DNA from: Pseudorhodobacter sp. MZDSW-24AT
GTDB lineage: Bacteria > Pseudomonadota > Alphaproteobacteria > Rhodobacterales > Rhodobacteraceae
Assembly (NCBI RefSeq): GCF_002794355.1
Contig: NZ_PGOI01000008.1
Span: 310,001-374,000, forward strand
Direction of reading: 5' to 3'
Length of the DNA: 64,000 nt
Position numbers and translations under genes: made by a program. The notes under the pieces were generated by a model, which searched no databases, was not told the DNA's origin, and saw nothing but the letters and a program-made list of their open reading frames with translations. Below, piece by piece: positions 7,900-17,336 of this stretch. How positions within the stretch are numbered: the first letter of the stretch is position 1; each line of letters starts with the position of its first letter.

Positions 7900-10074
7900 A
7901 TGACACAATCCGATTTTCTCAAGGCCCCCTTCCCCCCTCCGGTGCGTTTGCCGGCAGATGAGATCTCGGGGCCGGGGCGGTTTTTCAATCGTGAGCTGAG
8001 CTGGCTGGCCTTCAACTGGCGCGTGCTGGATGAGGCGGCGAACCCGCAGGTGCCGCTGCTGGAGCGGCTGCGCTTCCTGTCGATCTCGGCCACCAATCTG
8101 GATGAGTTCTTTACCGTGCGGGTGGCGGGGTTGCGCGCGCTGGTGCGGACGGGGAATGCGGTTCTGTCCGAGGATGGGCGCAAGCCGGCCGAGCAACTGG
8201 TGCTGATCCATGCCGATGCGCGGCGGTTGATGCAACGCCAGCAGACCGTGCTGAACGGATTGAAGCGGGAGATGGAGGCCGAGGGGATCTGCGTGGTCAC
8301 CCGGTCGAAGCTGACGGCGGCGGATCTGCGGCATCTGGAGGCGCATTTCCTGCACAAGGTGTTTCCGGTGCTGTCGCCCTTGGCGATTGATCCGGCGCAT
8401 CCGTTTCCGTTCATTCCCAACACCGGGTTTTCGCTGGCGCTGGAACTCGAGCGGTTGACGGATCGGCGCACTCTCAAGGCGCTGTTGCCGATTCCGCAGC
8501 AGATTGCGCGCTTTGTGCCCTTGCCGGGCAAGGCGGGGGCGCAGCGGTTTTTGCCTTTGGAAGAGTTGTTGTTGCTTCATCTGAACATGCTGTTTCCGGG
8601 CTATACCGACCGGGGGCATTGCGCGTTTCGGGTGTTGCGCGACAGCGATCTGGAGGTGGAAGACGAGGCCGAGGATCTGGTGCGCGAGTTCGAGACCGCG
8701 CTGAAGCGGCGGCGGCGCGGCGAGGTGATCCGGTTGAAGATGACGGCGGGGGCGCCAGCGGATTTGCGCGCGCTGATCATGGATGAGCTGCATGTGACCG
8801 AGGCCGAGGTGGTCGAGGTCAAGGGCCTGCTGGGGATTGCCGATCTGAAAGAGCTGGTGCTGTCGTCGCGGCCCGATCTGCTGTGGCCGCCCTTCAGCCC
8901 TCGCGTGCCCGAGCGGGTGCAGGATCATGAAGGCGATCTGTTCGCGGCGATCAAGCAGAAGGATATTCTGCTGCACCATCCCTATGAGACATTCGATCTG
9001 GTGATCCGCTTTCTGGAGCAAGCGGCGCGCGACCCGAATGTGCTGGCGATCAAGCAGACGCTGTATCGCACCAGTTGGGACAGCCCGGTGGTGAGTGCCT
9101 TGTGCGAGGCGGCGGAGGCGGGCAAGTCGGTGACGGCGCTGGTCGAGCTGAAGGCGCGGTTCGACGAGGCGGCCAACATCCGGCAAAGTCGGCGGCTGGA
9201 GCGCGCGGGGGCGCATGTGGTTTATGGCTTCATCCATTACAAGACCCATGCCAAGATCAGCACCGTGGTGCGGCGTGAAGGCGACCAGCTGGTGACCTAT
9301 ACGCATTACGGCACCGGGAACTATCACCCGATCACCGCGCGGATTTACACGGATCTGTCGTTCTTTACCTGCGATCCGGCCTTGGGGCGGGATGCGACGA
9401 AGGTGTTCAACTATCTGTCGGGCTATGTGCAGCCCGAGGGGCTGGAGAATCTGGCGATCAGCCCGATCACGCTGAAGCCGCGCCTGCTTGCGCTGATCGC
9501 GGCCGAGGCCGATCACGCGCGGGCGGGGCGGCCGGCGGAGATCTGGGCGAAGATGAACAGCCTGATCGACCCGGAGGTGATTGATGCGCTGTATGACGCG
9601 TCACGCGCCGGGGTGAAGATCAGTCTGGTGATCCGGGGGATCTGCGGCTTGCGGCCCGGCATTGCGGGGCTGAGCGAGAACATCCGGGTGAAATCCATCG
9701 TCGGCCGCTTTCTGGAGCACAGCCGGATTGTGTGCTTTGGCTCGGGGCATGGGTTGCCGAGCAAGCAGGCGCGGGTGTTTTTCTCCAGCGCGGACTGGAT
9801 GGGGCGGAACCTCACGCGGCGGGTGGAGACGCTGGTGGAAGTGCACAATGACACCGTGAAGGCGCAGATCGTGAGCCAGATCATGGCCGCCAATCTGGCC
9901 GACGAGGCGCAAAGCTGGGTGCTGGGGCCGGACGGACGCTCGGCGCGGGAGTTGCAGCCAAAGGACGGGAAACTTTTCGCCTGCCACACGTTCTTTATGG
10001 AGAATCCGTCGTTGTCGGGGCGCGGGACGGCGGGGGCCAAGGATGTGCCAAAGCTCGCGGCGCTGAAGGAATAG
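7900..10074 (+). CDS. ppk1: Polyphosphate kinase 1
   Basis: A 724-residue PPK1, reversibly polymerising ATP gamma-phosphate into inorganic polyphosphate. The N-domain begins with FFNRELSWLAFNWRVLDEA, a PPK signature. The phospholipase-D-like C1/C2 domains follow: the HYGTGNYHP motif (His469 the likely phospho-histidine) and, later, IKSIVGRFLEHSRI. Length matches the family (about 690-740). It lies 46 bases after hdaA and 53 before the exopolyphosphatase gene, so synthesis and hydrolysis are encoded side by side. Confidence 0.97.
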   Translation: MTQSDFLKAPFPPPVRLPADEISGPGRFFNRELSWLAFNWRVLDEAANPQVPLLERLRFLSISATNLDEFFTVRVAGLRALVRTGNAVLSEDGRKPAEQLVLIHADARRLMQRQQTVLNGLKREMEAEGICVVTRSKLTAADLRHLEAHFLHKVFPVLSPLAIDPAHPFPFIPNTGFSLALELERLTDRRTLKALLPIPQQIARFVPLPGKAGAQRFLPLEELLLLHLNMLFPGYTDRGHCAFRVLRDSDLEVEDEAEDLVREFETALKRRRRGEVIRLKMTAGAPADLRALIMDELHVTEAEVVEVKGLLGIADLKELVLSSRPDLLWPPFSPRVPERVQDHEGDLFAAIKQKDILLHHPYETFDLVIRFLEQAARDPNVLAIKQTLYRTSWDSPVVSALCEAAEAGKSVTALVELKARFDEAANIRQSRRLERAGAHVVYGFIHYKTHAKISTVVRREGDQLVTYTHYGTGNYHPITARIYTDLSFFTCDPALGRDATKVFNYLSGYVQPEGLENLAISPITLKPRLLALIAAEADHARAGRPAEIWAKMNSLIDPEVIDALYDASRAGVKISLVIRGICGLRPGIAGLSENIRVKSIVGRFLEHSRIVCFGSGHGLPSKQARVFFSSADWMGRNLTRRVETLVEVHNDTVKAQIVSQIMAANLADEAQSWVLGPDGRSARELQPKDGKLFACHTFFMENPSLSGRGTAGAKDVPKLAALKE

Positions 10075-10127
10075 GGTATGGGTTCTGCGGCGGACACCTG
10101 CACAACGAAAAAGCCACTGAGGACATC

Positions 10128-11696
10128 ATGACACGCCAGAAAAACGACATTGAGGCGGAGGATGAGGATTTCGGCCCCTTTGGCCGGTCCTTGTTCGAAG
10201 ATCCGGCCAGCCGCGCCTTGAGCCGGGTGGGCGTGGTCGACGTGGGGTCGAACTCGGTGCGGATGGTGGTGTTTGATGGCGCGGCGCGCAGTCCGGCCTA
10301 TTTCTACAACGAAAAGATTCTGTGCGGTCTGGGCAAGGGTCTGGCCGAAACGGGAATGCTGAACCCCGCCGGCAAGGACCGCGCACTGGCGGCGCTGAAG
10401 CGCTTTTCGCTGCTGGCCGAAGGCATGGGAGCCGCGCCCCTGACCGTGGTGGCCACCGCCGCCACGCGGGAGGCCAAGGATGGCCCCGCCTTTACCGCGC
10501 AGGTTCTGGAAGAAACCGGACTGAAGCTGCATGTGATCGACGGCGATGAAGAGGCCCGGCTTTCGGCGCAAGGCGTGCTCTTGGGCTGGCCCGAGGCCAA
10601 GGGGATTGTCTGCGACATCGGCGGCAACTCGATGGAGTTGGCCCGCATCGGGGATGGCAAGGTGGGCAAACGCCTGTCGGTGCAACTGGGCCCGTTCCGG
10701 TTGCAACAGGTGCAAGGCGGCGCCGACAAGCGCCGCGCGCTGATCCACCGAGTGCTGACCACCGCGCAGCAGAAGATGAAAACCGAAGGCGAGCGGTTCT
10801 ACCTTGTCGGCGGGTCGTGGCGGGTGATCGCGCGGCTGGACATGGAGCGGCGCGGCTATCCGCTGACGGTGCTGCACGAATACCGGATGCCCGCCAAATC
10901 GGCGCTCGATACGCTGGACTGGCTCGAGGGCGCGGACCTTCCGATGCTGCGGGGCCGCACCGGCACCAGTGTGGAGCGGATGGAGTTGGTGCCGCTTGCC
11001 TGCGAGGTGCTGCGCGAGGTGATCCGTGTGTTCCAGCCGTCGGAACTGGACATTTCGTCCTATGGCATCCGCGAGGGGCTTTTGTATGAGCAGATGCCCG
11101 AGCAGTTGCGCGCGCGCGACCCGCTCATCGAGGCGGCGCGGGCGGCAGAGCAGACCGGCGCGCGGCTGCCGGGGACCGGCAAGGCGCTGTATAAGTTTCT
11201 GATGCCGCTGTTCGAGGATCGGACCAAGGACCGGCTGCGGCTGATCAAGGCCGCCTGCTTGCTGCACGATACCTCATGGCGGGCGCATCCCGATTACCGG
11301 GCCGATGTGTGTTTCGACAATGCCACCCGCGCCAACCTTGGCGGCTTGGACCATCCGGGGCGGGTGTTTCTGGGGCTGGCCTTGCTGCACCGGTATAAGA
11401 ACAACCGATCCGGCAGCCGGTTGGAGCCGCTGTTCCGGCTTCTGAGCGAGGATGAGATTCAAGAGGCCGAGGTGCTGGGCAAAGCGATGCGCTTTGGCGC
11501 GATGTTTGCCGCAGGCGACCCGGCCACGGCAGGCGCCTTGATCTGGAAGCCAAAGAAACGGGCGCTGGCGCTGCAATTGACTCCGTTGGGGGCGGGTTTG
11601 TTTGGCGAGGTGGCGCAGGCGCGGTTCAACTCACTGGCGCAGGCGCTGCGCGCCAAGGGGCAAGTGTTGCTGCCCGGTGCACATGCTGACGCTTGA
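10128..11696 (+). CDS. ppx: Exopolyphosphatase / Ppx-GppA family
   Basis: A 522-residue Ppx/GppA phosphatase that removes terminal phosphate from polyphosphate and may also act on pppGpp. The ASKHA-fold phosphate-1 loop is VVDVGSNSVRMVVFD (about residues 36-50) and the phosphate-2 loop VCDIGGNSMEL. A C-terminal HD-like domain carries LLHDTSWRAHPDYRAD, as in longer alphaproteobacterial Ppx. It follows ppk1 on the same strand, and its last 14 bases overlap the start of the VOC-family gene. Confidence 0.94.
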   Translation: MTRQKNDIEAEDEDFGPFGRSLFEDPASRALSRVGVVDVGSNSVRMVVFDGAARSPAYFYNEKILCGLGKGLAETGMLNPAGKDRALAALKRFSLLAEGMGAAPLTVVATAATREAKDGPAFTAQVLEETGLKLHVIDGDEEARLSAQGVLLGWPEAKGIVCDIGGNSMELARIGDGKVGKRLSVQLGPFRLQQVQGGADKRRALIHRVLTTAQQKMKTEGERFYLVGGSWRVIARLDMERRGYPLTVLHEYRMPAKSALDTLDWLEGADLPMLRGRTGTSVERMELVPLACEVLREVIRVFQPSELDISSYGIREGLLYEQMPEQLRARDPLIEAARAAEQTGARLPGTGKALYKFLMPLFEDRTKDRLRLIKAACLLHDTSWRAHPDYRADVCFDNATRANLGGLDHPGRVFLGLALLHRYKNNRSGSRLEPLFRLLSEDEIQEAEVLGKAMRFGAMFAAGDPATAGALIWKPKKRALALQLTPLGAGLFGEVAQARFNSLAQALRAKGQVLLPGAHADA

Positions 11697-12288
11697 CCAT
11701 CTGGCGGTGAGTTGCACCGATCTGGCCGAAGGCGTGGCGGCCATCGAGGCAGCGCTGGGCCTGCCTTTGGCGCCGGGGGGCGAGCATCCCCATATGGGCA
11801 CGCATAACCGGCTGCTGAGCTTGGGCGATCTGTATCTGGAGGTGATCGCGATCAATCCCGAGGCCCCTGCCCCGGCTTGGCCGCGCTGGTTTGCGCTGGA
11901 CGCATTTTCGGGCCCGCCGCGCCTGACCAATTGGGTGGCGGCTTGCCCGGATCTGGAGGCTGCGGTGGCGGTGGCGCCGGAAGGTGCGGGCGTGCCCGTG
12001 GATCTGGCGCGGGGGGATCTGCGCTGGCGCATGGCGGTGCCGGGGAATGGGCTTCTGCCCTTTGGCGGGGCGTTTCCAGCGCTGATCCAGTGGCTGGGGC
12101 CACACCCTGCCCCGCGCCTGCCCGATAGGGGCGCGCGTCTTGCGCGGCTGGTGGTGACGCATCCGCAGGCGCGCGATCTGGGTGCCGCGCTGGCGGGGGT
12201 GCAGGATGCGCGGCTGGTGATCGAGACAGGGCCGCTGGGCTTGCAGGCCGAGATCGACACGCCGCACGGGCGGCGCGTGCTGGCATGA
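11683..12288 (+). CDS. VOC family (glyoxalase-like) protein
   Basis: A 201-residue protein with a vicinal-oxygen-chelate fold. It opens MLTLDHLAVSCTDLAEGVAAIE, the beta-alpha start of a glyoxalase-like domain with the first metal-ligand His, and has HMGTHNRLLSLGDLYLEVIAI as the second half-site. Similar proteins form the glyoxalase_3-like group with no fixed substrate. The ATG at 11683 overlaps the end of ppx, and the stop overlaps the next ATG by four bases, so it is translated within a chain of coupled genes. Confidence 0.82.
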   Translation: MLTLDHLAVSCTDLAEGVAAIEAALGLPLAPGGEHPHMGTHNRLLSLGDLYLEVIAINPEAPAPAWPRWFALDAFSGPPRLTNWVAACPDLEAAVAVAPEGAGVPVDLARGDLRWRMAVPGNGLLPFGGAFPALIQWLGPHPAPRLPDRGARLARLVVTHPQARDLGAALAGVQDARLVIETGPLGLQAEIDTPHGRRVLA

Positions 12289-12770
12289 TCCGCGCGGCAT
12301 CAGCGGCGGATGCCGAGGCGGTGGCGGCCATCTGGAACCATTACATCCGCGACACCGTGGCCACCTTCAATTCGGCCGAGAAAAGCGTGGCCGAGGTGGC
12401 GGCCACACTCGCCGCACGGCAGGTGCAACGCTGTTTTCTGGTGGCCGAGGGGGCGGGTGGCGTGCTGGGCTTTGCCACCTATGACCAGTTTCGCGGCGGG
12501 GTCGGCTATGCGCACAGTATGGAGCACACCGTGCTGCTGGCGCCGGGGGCGCAAGGGCGCGGTGTGGGCCGCGCGCTGATGGCGGCGGTTGAGGCGCATG
12601 CAACAAAAGCTGGCGCACATGTGATGGTGGCGGGCGTCACGGCGGAAAACGCCGCCGGCCAAGCGTTTCATGGCCGTTTGGGCTATCATGAGGTCGGGCG
12701 GATGCCGCAGGTGGGGCGCAAGTTCGGCCGCTGGATGGATCTTGTGCTGATGCAGAAAATCCTCTCCTGA
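12285..12770 (+). CDS. GNAT N-acetyltransferase, phosphinothricin acetyltransferase-like
   Basis: A 161-residue GNAT enzyme transferring acetyl from acetyl-CoA to an amine. The CoA-binding loop QGRGVGRALM matches the Q/R-x-x-G-x-G/A motif. The N-terminal IWNHYIRDTVATF and the terminal GRKFGRWMDLVLMQK are characteristic of the phosphinothricin/methionine-sulfoximine acetyltransferase group (MnaT/PAT). The natural substrate is probably a toxic amino-acid analogue, which is inference. The start overlaps the preceding stop (ATGA). Confidence 0.88.
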   Translation: MIRAASAADAEAVAAIWNHYIRDTVATFNSAEKSVAEVAATLAARQVQRCFLVAEGAGGVLGFATYDQFRGGVGYAHSMEHTVLLAPGAQGRGVGRALMAAVEAHATKAGAHVMVAGVTAENAAGQAFHGRLGYHEVGRMPQVGRKFGRWMDLVLMQKILS

Positions 12771-12801
12771 CAAGCGGCGCGGGTCGCGCTATCCTGCCCC
12801 C

Positions 12802-13518
12802 ATGTCGATCTGGACCCGCATCGCTGACGCGCTTTCGGCCCTCGCGCAAGGCGAAGGGCTTTCCGTGGTGTTTGACCGGCTGCGGGGTGTGGGATCGACG
12901 CCGGAAAAATCGGTGGGCTTCACCATCGCGGTGATCGCGCTGGGGGCCAAGATGGCCAAGGCCGATGGCGCGGTGTCGCGCCACGAAGTGGCAACCTTCC
13001 GGCAGATCTTTGCGATTCCGGATGAGGAAGCGGCCAATGCGGCGCGGGTGTTCAATCTGGCGCGGCAGGATGTGGCCGGATTTGACGCATATGCCCGCAA
13101 GGTGGCGGCCTTGTTCCGCCCCGAAGGGCAAGCGCTTTGTGCGGATGACCGCAATGTGCTGATCGACCTGCTGGAAGGCCTGTTTCACATCGCGATGGCG
13201 GATGGTGATTTTCATCCGGCCGAGGATACGTTCCTGCGCGAGGTGGCGCGGATCTTCGGGCTCGATGACCGCTGCTATGCCACGATGCGGGCGCGCTTTG
13301 TCGAAGGCGCGCCGCGTGATCCTTATGACGTGCTGGGGGTGGAGCCCGGGGCCTCGATCGCGCAGGTGAGGGCGGCGTGGCGGCAGGCGGTCAAGGACAG
13401 CCATCCCGATGCGATGATCGCGCGCGGGGTGCCCGCCGAGGCGGTAAAGCTTGCAGAGCGGCGGCTGATCGCGATCAATGCCGCATGGCATGAGATTTCG
13501 GGCAAACAGGCCGCGTGA
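12802..13518 (+). CDS. TerB plus DnaJ domain co-chaperone (DjlA-like)
   Basis: A 238-residue protein with a TerB-like helical domain (about residues 30-160; repeated acidic ADGAVSRHE and ADGDFHPAED loops) and a C-terminal J-domain (about 170-234; DPYDVLGVEPGAS and the HPD motif in DSHPDAM). The order resembles DjlA but lacks the N-terminal membrane anchor, so it should be cytosolic. It presumably stimulates a DnaK-type chaperone; the acidic loops may bind metal. Its stop overlaps the start of the next gene. Confidence 0.88.
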   Translation: MSIWTRIADALSALAQGEGLSVVFDRLRGVGSTPEKSVGFTIAVIALGAKMAKADGAVSRHEVATFRQIFAIPDEEAANAARVFNLARQDVAGFDAYARKVAALFRPEGQALCADDRNVLIDLLEGLFHIAMADGDFHPAEDTFLREVARIFGLDDRCYATMRARFVEGAPRDPYDVLGVEPGASIAQVRAAWRQAVKDSHPDAMIARGVPAEAVKLAERRLIAINAAWHEISGKQAA

Positions 13519-14582
13519 TGGCCGGGGCCGAGCGCTTGCGCATCGCCACCTATAATGTGGAATGGTTCAACGCCCTGTTCGACGAAGACGGGCGACTTTT
13601 GGCGGATGGCGCGCCCTCGGCCCGGCATCAGATCCGCCGCGCCGAACAGGCCGGAGCGCTGGGGATTGTGTTCACCGCGCTGGACGCCGATGCGGTGATG
13701 GTGATCGAAGCGCCCGACACCGGGTCTCGCCGCAGCTCGGTGCGCGCGCTGGAAACCTTTGCCGCCACTTTCGGTCTGCGCACAAGGCGCGCTGTGACGG
13801 GCTTCATGTCAGAGACCGAGCAAGAGATCACGCTGCTATACGATCCCGACCGGCTGACGGCGCGGCATGATCCGCGGGGCGATCCGGTGGGCAAGAAGGG
13901 CAGCCGCGACGCCCCCCGCTTTGACAGCACCTTCCGCTATGATCTGAACGCCGATGCCGCGCCCGAGCTGATCCGCTTTTCCAAGCCGCCGCTGGAACTG
14001 GCGGTGACCACGGCGGCAGGTCGCACGCTGCGGCTGATCGGCGTGCATGCCAAGTCGAAAGCGCCCCATGGCGCACGCAGCCCGGCAGAGATCACCCGCC
14101 TGTCGATCGAGAACCGCCGCAAGCAGCTGGCGGAATGCATCTGGCTGCGCGCGCGGGTGGCGGACCATCTGGCGCGCGGCGAGGATCTGATCGTGCTGGG
14201 CGATTTCAACGACGGTCCGGGGCTGGACGCCTATGAAAAGCTGTTCGGCCATTCCGGCGTCGAAATCGTGCTGGGCCTTGACGTGCCCCCCGAGGCGCAG
14301 ATGTATGATCCGCACGCCGCAATGGCGCAGGCCGGGCGGATGAACCTTGCCCCCACCACGGCGCGGTTCTGGCTGCATCCGCAGCAGCGTTACTTCGAGG
14401 CGCTGTTGGATTTCATCATGGTCTCGCCCCGGCTGGCCGAGACACGCCCCGCGTGGCGGATCTGGCACCCGTGGAACGATCCGGCCTGCCTGAACACAGC
14501 CGAACTGCACGAGGCGCTGCTACAGGCCTCGGATCACTTCCCGGTGACGCTGGATCTGACATGGCCGCGCGACAAGACGTGA
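13518..14582 (+). CDS. Endonuclease/exonuclease/phosphatase family protein
   Basis: A 354-residue protein of the DNase I / inositol-phosphatase fold. Family elements in order: ATYNVEWFN (start strand with catalytic Asn), IEAPDTG (metal-binding Glu), GVHAKSKAPHG, VLGDFNDGPG (Asp-Asn pair) and the terminal ASDHFPVTLDL (catalytic Asp-His). All key residues are present, so a metal-dependent phosphodiesterase is expected; nucleic acid, lipid or small phosphodiester are all possible substrates. No signal peptide. The ATG at 13518 overlaps the previous stop; GTG at 13515 is an alternative. Confidence 0.87.
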   Translation: MAGAERLRIATYNVEWFNALFDEDGRLLADGAPSARHQIRRAEQAGALGIVFTALDADAVMVIEAPDTGSRRSSVRALETFAATFGLRTRRAVTGFMSETEQEITLLYDPDRLTARHDPRGDPVGKKGSRDAPRFDSTFRYDLNADAAPELIRFSKPPLELAVTTAAGRTLRLIGVHAKSKAPHGARSPAEITRLSIENRRKQLAECIWLRARVADHLARGEDLIVLGDFNDGPGLDAYEKLFGHSGVEIVLGLDVPPEAQMYDPHAAMAQAGRMNLAPTTARFWLHPQQRYFEALLDFIMVSPRLAETRPAWRIWHPWNDPACLNTAELHEALLQASDHFPVTLDLTWPRDKT

Positions 14583-14618
14583 TTTGCCCTCAGGTCCGTC
14601 CCCGGGCATGCTGCGCGC

Positions 14619-14975
14619 ATGACACAGCACCTCCGAACCCTGCTTTTGCCGCTCCTGCTGCTCGCAGCCCTGCCCGCGCTGGCGCAAACCCCGCCTGCCG
14701 AAGAAGAAGAAGAAGAACGCCCGGGCTTTGATCTGATGCAGGACGGCGCGCAGCTGTTGTTTCGCGGCCTGATGCGCGAGATGGAGCCTGCGCTGACCGA
14801 AATGGGCAAGGCTCTGGCCGAGATGGAGCCCGCGCTGCAAGAGCTGCTGGGGCTGATCGATGACATCCGCAATTACGAAGCGCCCCGCGTGCTGGAAAAT
14901 GGCGATATCCTGATCCCGCGCCGCGAGGATGCGCCGCGTCTGCCACCGCCTGCTCCGGGGGAAATCGACCTTTAA
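14619..14975 (+). CDS. Small secreted acidic protein, unknown function
   Basis: A 118-residue protein I cannot assign. A clear Sec signal peptide (LLLPLLLLAALPALAQ, cleavage near residue 23) is followed by a run of six glutamates (about 28-33), an amphipathic helical region with a repeated MEPAL motif, and a Pro-rich tail ending in GEIDL. Related proteins seem common in Rhodobacteraceae, sometimes mislabelled as ATPases; no nucleotide motif is visible. It is probably periplasmic. It converges with the mutase gene across repeat B copy 1. Confidence 0.7.
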   Translation: MTQHLRTLLLPLLLLAALPALAQTPPAEEEEEERPGFDLMQDGAQLLFRGLMREMEPALTEMGKALAEMEPALQELLGLIDDIRNYEAPRVLENGDILIPRREDAPRLPPPAPGEIDL

Positions 14976-15012
14976 GAAGGGGGGCGCTGCCCCCCGCCTT
15001 CGGCCCCCCCCG

Positions 15013-15075
15013 GAGTATTTTCAAAAGGTGCAAAGCCAAGACCGCGCCTGTCCATTGCACCTTTCTTAAATACTC
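15013..15075. repeat. Dispersed repeat B, copy 1: inverted pair between convergent genes
   Basis: Two 21-base arms face each other, GAGTATTTTCAAAAGGTGCA(A) at 15013-15033 and its inverse at 15055-15075 (18 of 21 positions pair). They are flanked by short GC hairpins (GGGGGGC/GCCCCCC left, GCCGGAG/CTCCGGC right). The same arrangement occurs at 39167-39226, also between convergent genes, so a bidirectional terminator or mRNA 3'-end element is likely. Confidence 0.8.
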
Positions 15076-15123
15076 CCGCCGGAGGCTCCGGCGGCAGGTC
15101 GAAGGGTGCGTCGGGCGGCAGGA

Positions 15124-17253
15124 TCAGCCCCGGGTCTGGCGGATCAGGGTCAGGATATCCTTGGCCGCCGTGGGAATATGGGTGCCGGGGCCAAAGATCG
15201 CCTTGACCCCGTTCTCATGAAGAAACGCGTAATCCTGCTGTGGGATCACGCCGCCACAGATCACCAGAATATCCTCCGCCCCTGCCGCTTTCAGCGCCTG
15301 CACCAGTTTGGGCGCCAGCGTCTTGTGTCCGGCCGCTTGCGAAGAAATGCCGATCACATGGACATCATTGTCAATCGCGTCCTGTGCCGCTTCTTCGGGC
15401 GTCTGGAACAAGGGGCCCACGTCCACGTCAAAGCCGATGTCGGCAAAGGCGGTGGCGATCACCTTGGCGCCGCGGTCATGGCCATCTTGGCCCATCTTCA
15501 CCACCAGCATCCGCGGACGGCGGCCTTCCTCGGCGGCAAAGGCCTCGACATCGGCCTGAATCGCCGCAAATCCGGCGTCGCCCTCATAGGCGGCGCCATA
15601 AACCCCGGCGAGGGTTTTGACCTCGGCCCGGTGGCGGCCAAACACACGTTCCATCGCGTCGGAAATCTCGCCCACCGTGGCGCGGGCGCGGGCGGCGGTG
15701 ACGGCGGCGTCGAGCAGATTGCCGCCTTCGGCGGCGCGCCGGGTCAGCTCGGCCAAGGCCGCCTGACAGGCGGCCTCATCGCGCGCCGCGCGGGTGGCGG
15801 TCAGCCGGGCGATCTGCGCCTCGCGCACCGCCACATTGTCGATGTCGAGAATGTCGATCGGATCTTCACTGGCCTTGCGATACTTGTTCACCCCGACGAT
15901 CACATCCTCGCCCCGGTCAATCGCAGCCTGACGGCGGGCGGCGCTTTCTTCGATCCGCAGCTTGGGCATGCCGCTGGCCACCGCCTTGGTCATGCCCCCC
16001 ATCGCCTCGACTTCTTCGATCAGTTTCCACGCTTCTTCCGCCAGCTGATGCGTCAGCGTTTCAACATAATAGCTCCCCGCCAGCGGATCGACGACATGGG
16101 TGATCCCGGTCTCTTCTTGCAGGATCAACTGCGTGTTGCGCGCGATGCGGGCGGAAAACTCGGTGGGCAAGGCAATCGCCTCGTCCAGCGCATTGGTGTG
16201 CAGGCTTTGCGTGCCCCCCAACACCGCCGACATCGCCTCATAGGCGGTGCGGATCACATTGTTGTAAGGGTCCGCCTCTTGCAGGGAAACCCCGCTGGTC
16301 TGGCAATGGGTCCGCAGCATGAGCGAGGCGGGATTTTTCGCAGAAAAATCGGACATGATCCGGTGCCACAACAGGCGCGCCGCGCGCAGTTTGGCGGCCT
16401 CCATGAAGAAGTTCATCCCGATGGCAAAGAAGAAGGACAGCCGCCCCGCAAAGGCATCCACATCCATTCCGCGCGCAATCGCGGTGCGCACATATTCGCG
16501 CCCATCCGCCAGCGTGAACGCAAGCTCCTGCACAAGGTTCGCCCCTGCCTCTTGCATATGGTAGCCCGAGATCGAGATCGAGTTGAACTTCGGCATCTCG
16601 GCCGAGGTGTATTCGATGATGTCCGCGATGATGCGCATGCTGGGCTCGGGCGGGTAGACATAGGTGTTGCGCACCATGAATTCCTTCAGAATGTCGTTCT
16701 GAATGGTGCCCGAAAGCAGGTGCCGCGCCACGCCCTGCTCTTCGCCTGTCACGATGAAATTGGCCAGAATCGGGATCACCGCGCCGTTCATCGTCATGGA
16801 AACGCTGACTTTATCCAAGGGGATGCCGTCGAACAGGATCTTCATGTCCTCGACCGAGTCGATGGCGACACCTGCCTTGCCCACATCGCCCACCACGCGC
16901 GGGTGATCCGAGTCATAGCCGCGGTGGGTGGCCAGATCGAAGGCGACCGACACCCCCTGCTGCCCCGCCGCCAGCGCCTTGCGGTAGAAGGCGTTCGACT
17001 CCTCGGCGGTGGAAAAGCCCGCATATTGCCGGATGGTCCAAGGGCGGCCTGCATACATCGTGGCCTTCACCCCGCGGGTAAAGGGGGCGGCCCCCGGCAC
17101 CCCGCCCAGATGCGGCAGGTCCGCCACATCTTCGGCGGTGTAAAGCGGTTTGACCGGGATGCCTTCCAGCGTGTGCCAGGTCAGGCTTTCGGGATCTTTG
17201 CCCTTGAGCTCTTTGGTGGCGAGCGCGGCCCAGGTTTTCAAGGCGTCGGTCAT
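15124..17253 (-). CDS. scpA: Methylmalonyl-CoA mutase
   Basis: A 709-residue adenosylcobalamin-dependent mutase converting (R)-methylmalonyl-CoA to succinyl-CoA, the last step of propionyl-CoA assimilation. The N-terminal catalytic TIM-barrel includes [20 protein letters not shown] and the C-terminal B12-binding domain carries D-x-H-x-x-G as DGHDRG (about residues 590-595). It is a single-chain enzyme of full length. The frame runs open to 17682, but the ATG at 17253 ([12 protein letters not shown]) gives the usual N-terminus; the rest overlaps the divergent DUF4174 gene. No mutase chaperone (meaB) or epimerase is in this window. Confidence 0.96.
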   Translation of the reverse strand: MTDALKTWAALATKELKGKDPESLTWHTLEGIPVKPLYTAEDVADLPHLGGVPGAAPFTRGVKATMYAGRPWTIRQYAGFSTAEESNAFYRKALAAGQQGVSVAFDLATHRGYDSDHPRVVGDVGKAGVAIDSVEDMKILFDGIPLDKVSVSMTMNGAVIPILANFIVTGEEQGVARHLLSGTIQNDILKEFMVRNTYVYPPEPSMRIIADIIEYTSAEMPKFNSISISGYHMQEAGANLVQELAFTLADGREYVRTAIARGMDVDAFAGRLSFFFAIGMNFFMEAAKLRAARLLWHRIMSDFSAKNPASLMLRTHCQTSGVSLQEADPYNNVIRTAYEAMSAVLGGTQSLHTNALDEAIALPTEFSARIARNTQLILQEETGITHVVDPLAGSYYVETLTHQLAEEAWKLIEEVEAMGGMTKAVASGMPKLRIEESAARRQAAIDRGEDVIVGVNKYRKASEDPIDILDIDNVAVREAQIARLTATRAARDEAACQAALAELTRRAAEGGNLLDAAVTAARARATVGEISDAMERVFGRHRAEVKTLAGVYGAAYEGDAGFAAIQADVEAFAAEEGRRPRMLVVKMGQDGHDRGAKVIATAFADIGFDVDVGPLFQTPEEAAQDAIDNDVHVIGISSQAAGHKTLAPKLVQALKAAGAEDILVICGGVIPQQDYAFLHENGVKAIFGPGTHIPTAAKDILTLIRQTRG

Positions 17254-17336
17254 CGGTGTTCTCCGTCCGTTTGCGCGTGGCATCTTCTCTTGGGTTTCCG
17301 GCGCGGCCGCCCTATGTCTGGGGGAAAGGGAGCCGC

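Noticed and set aside
17254-17336. PccR-type site before the mutase gene
   Set aside because: Only a weak TTTGCGCG is present in the 83-bp divergent gap; no TTTGCAAA pair.
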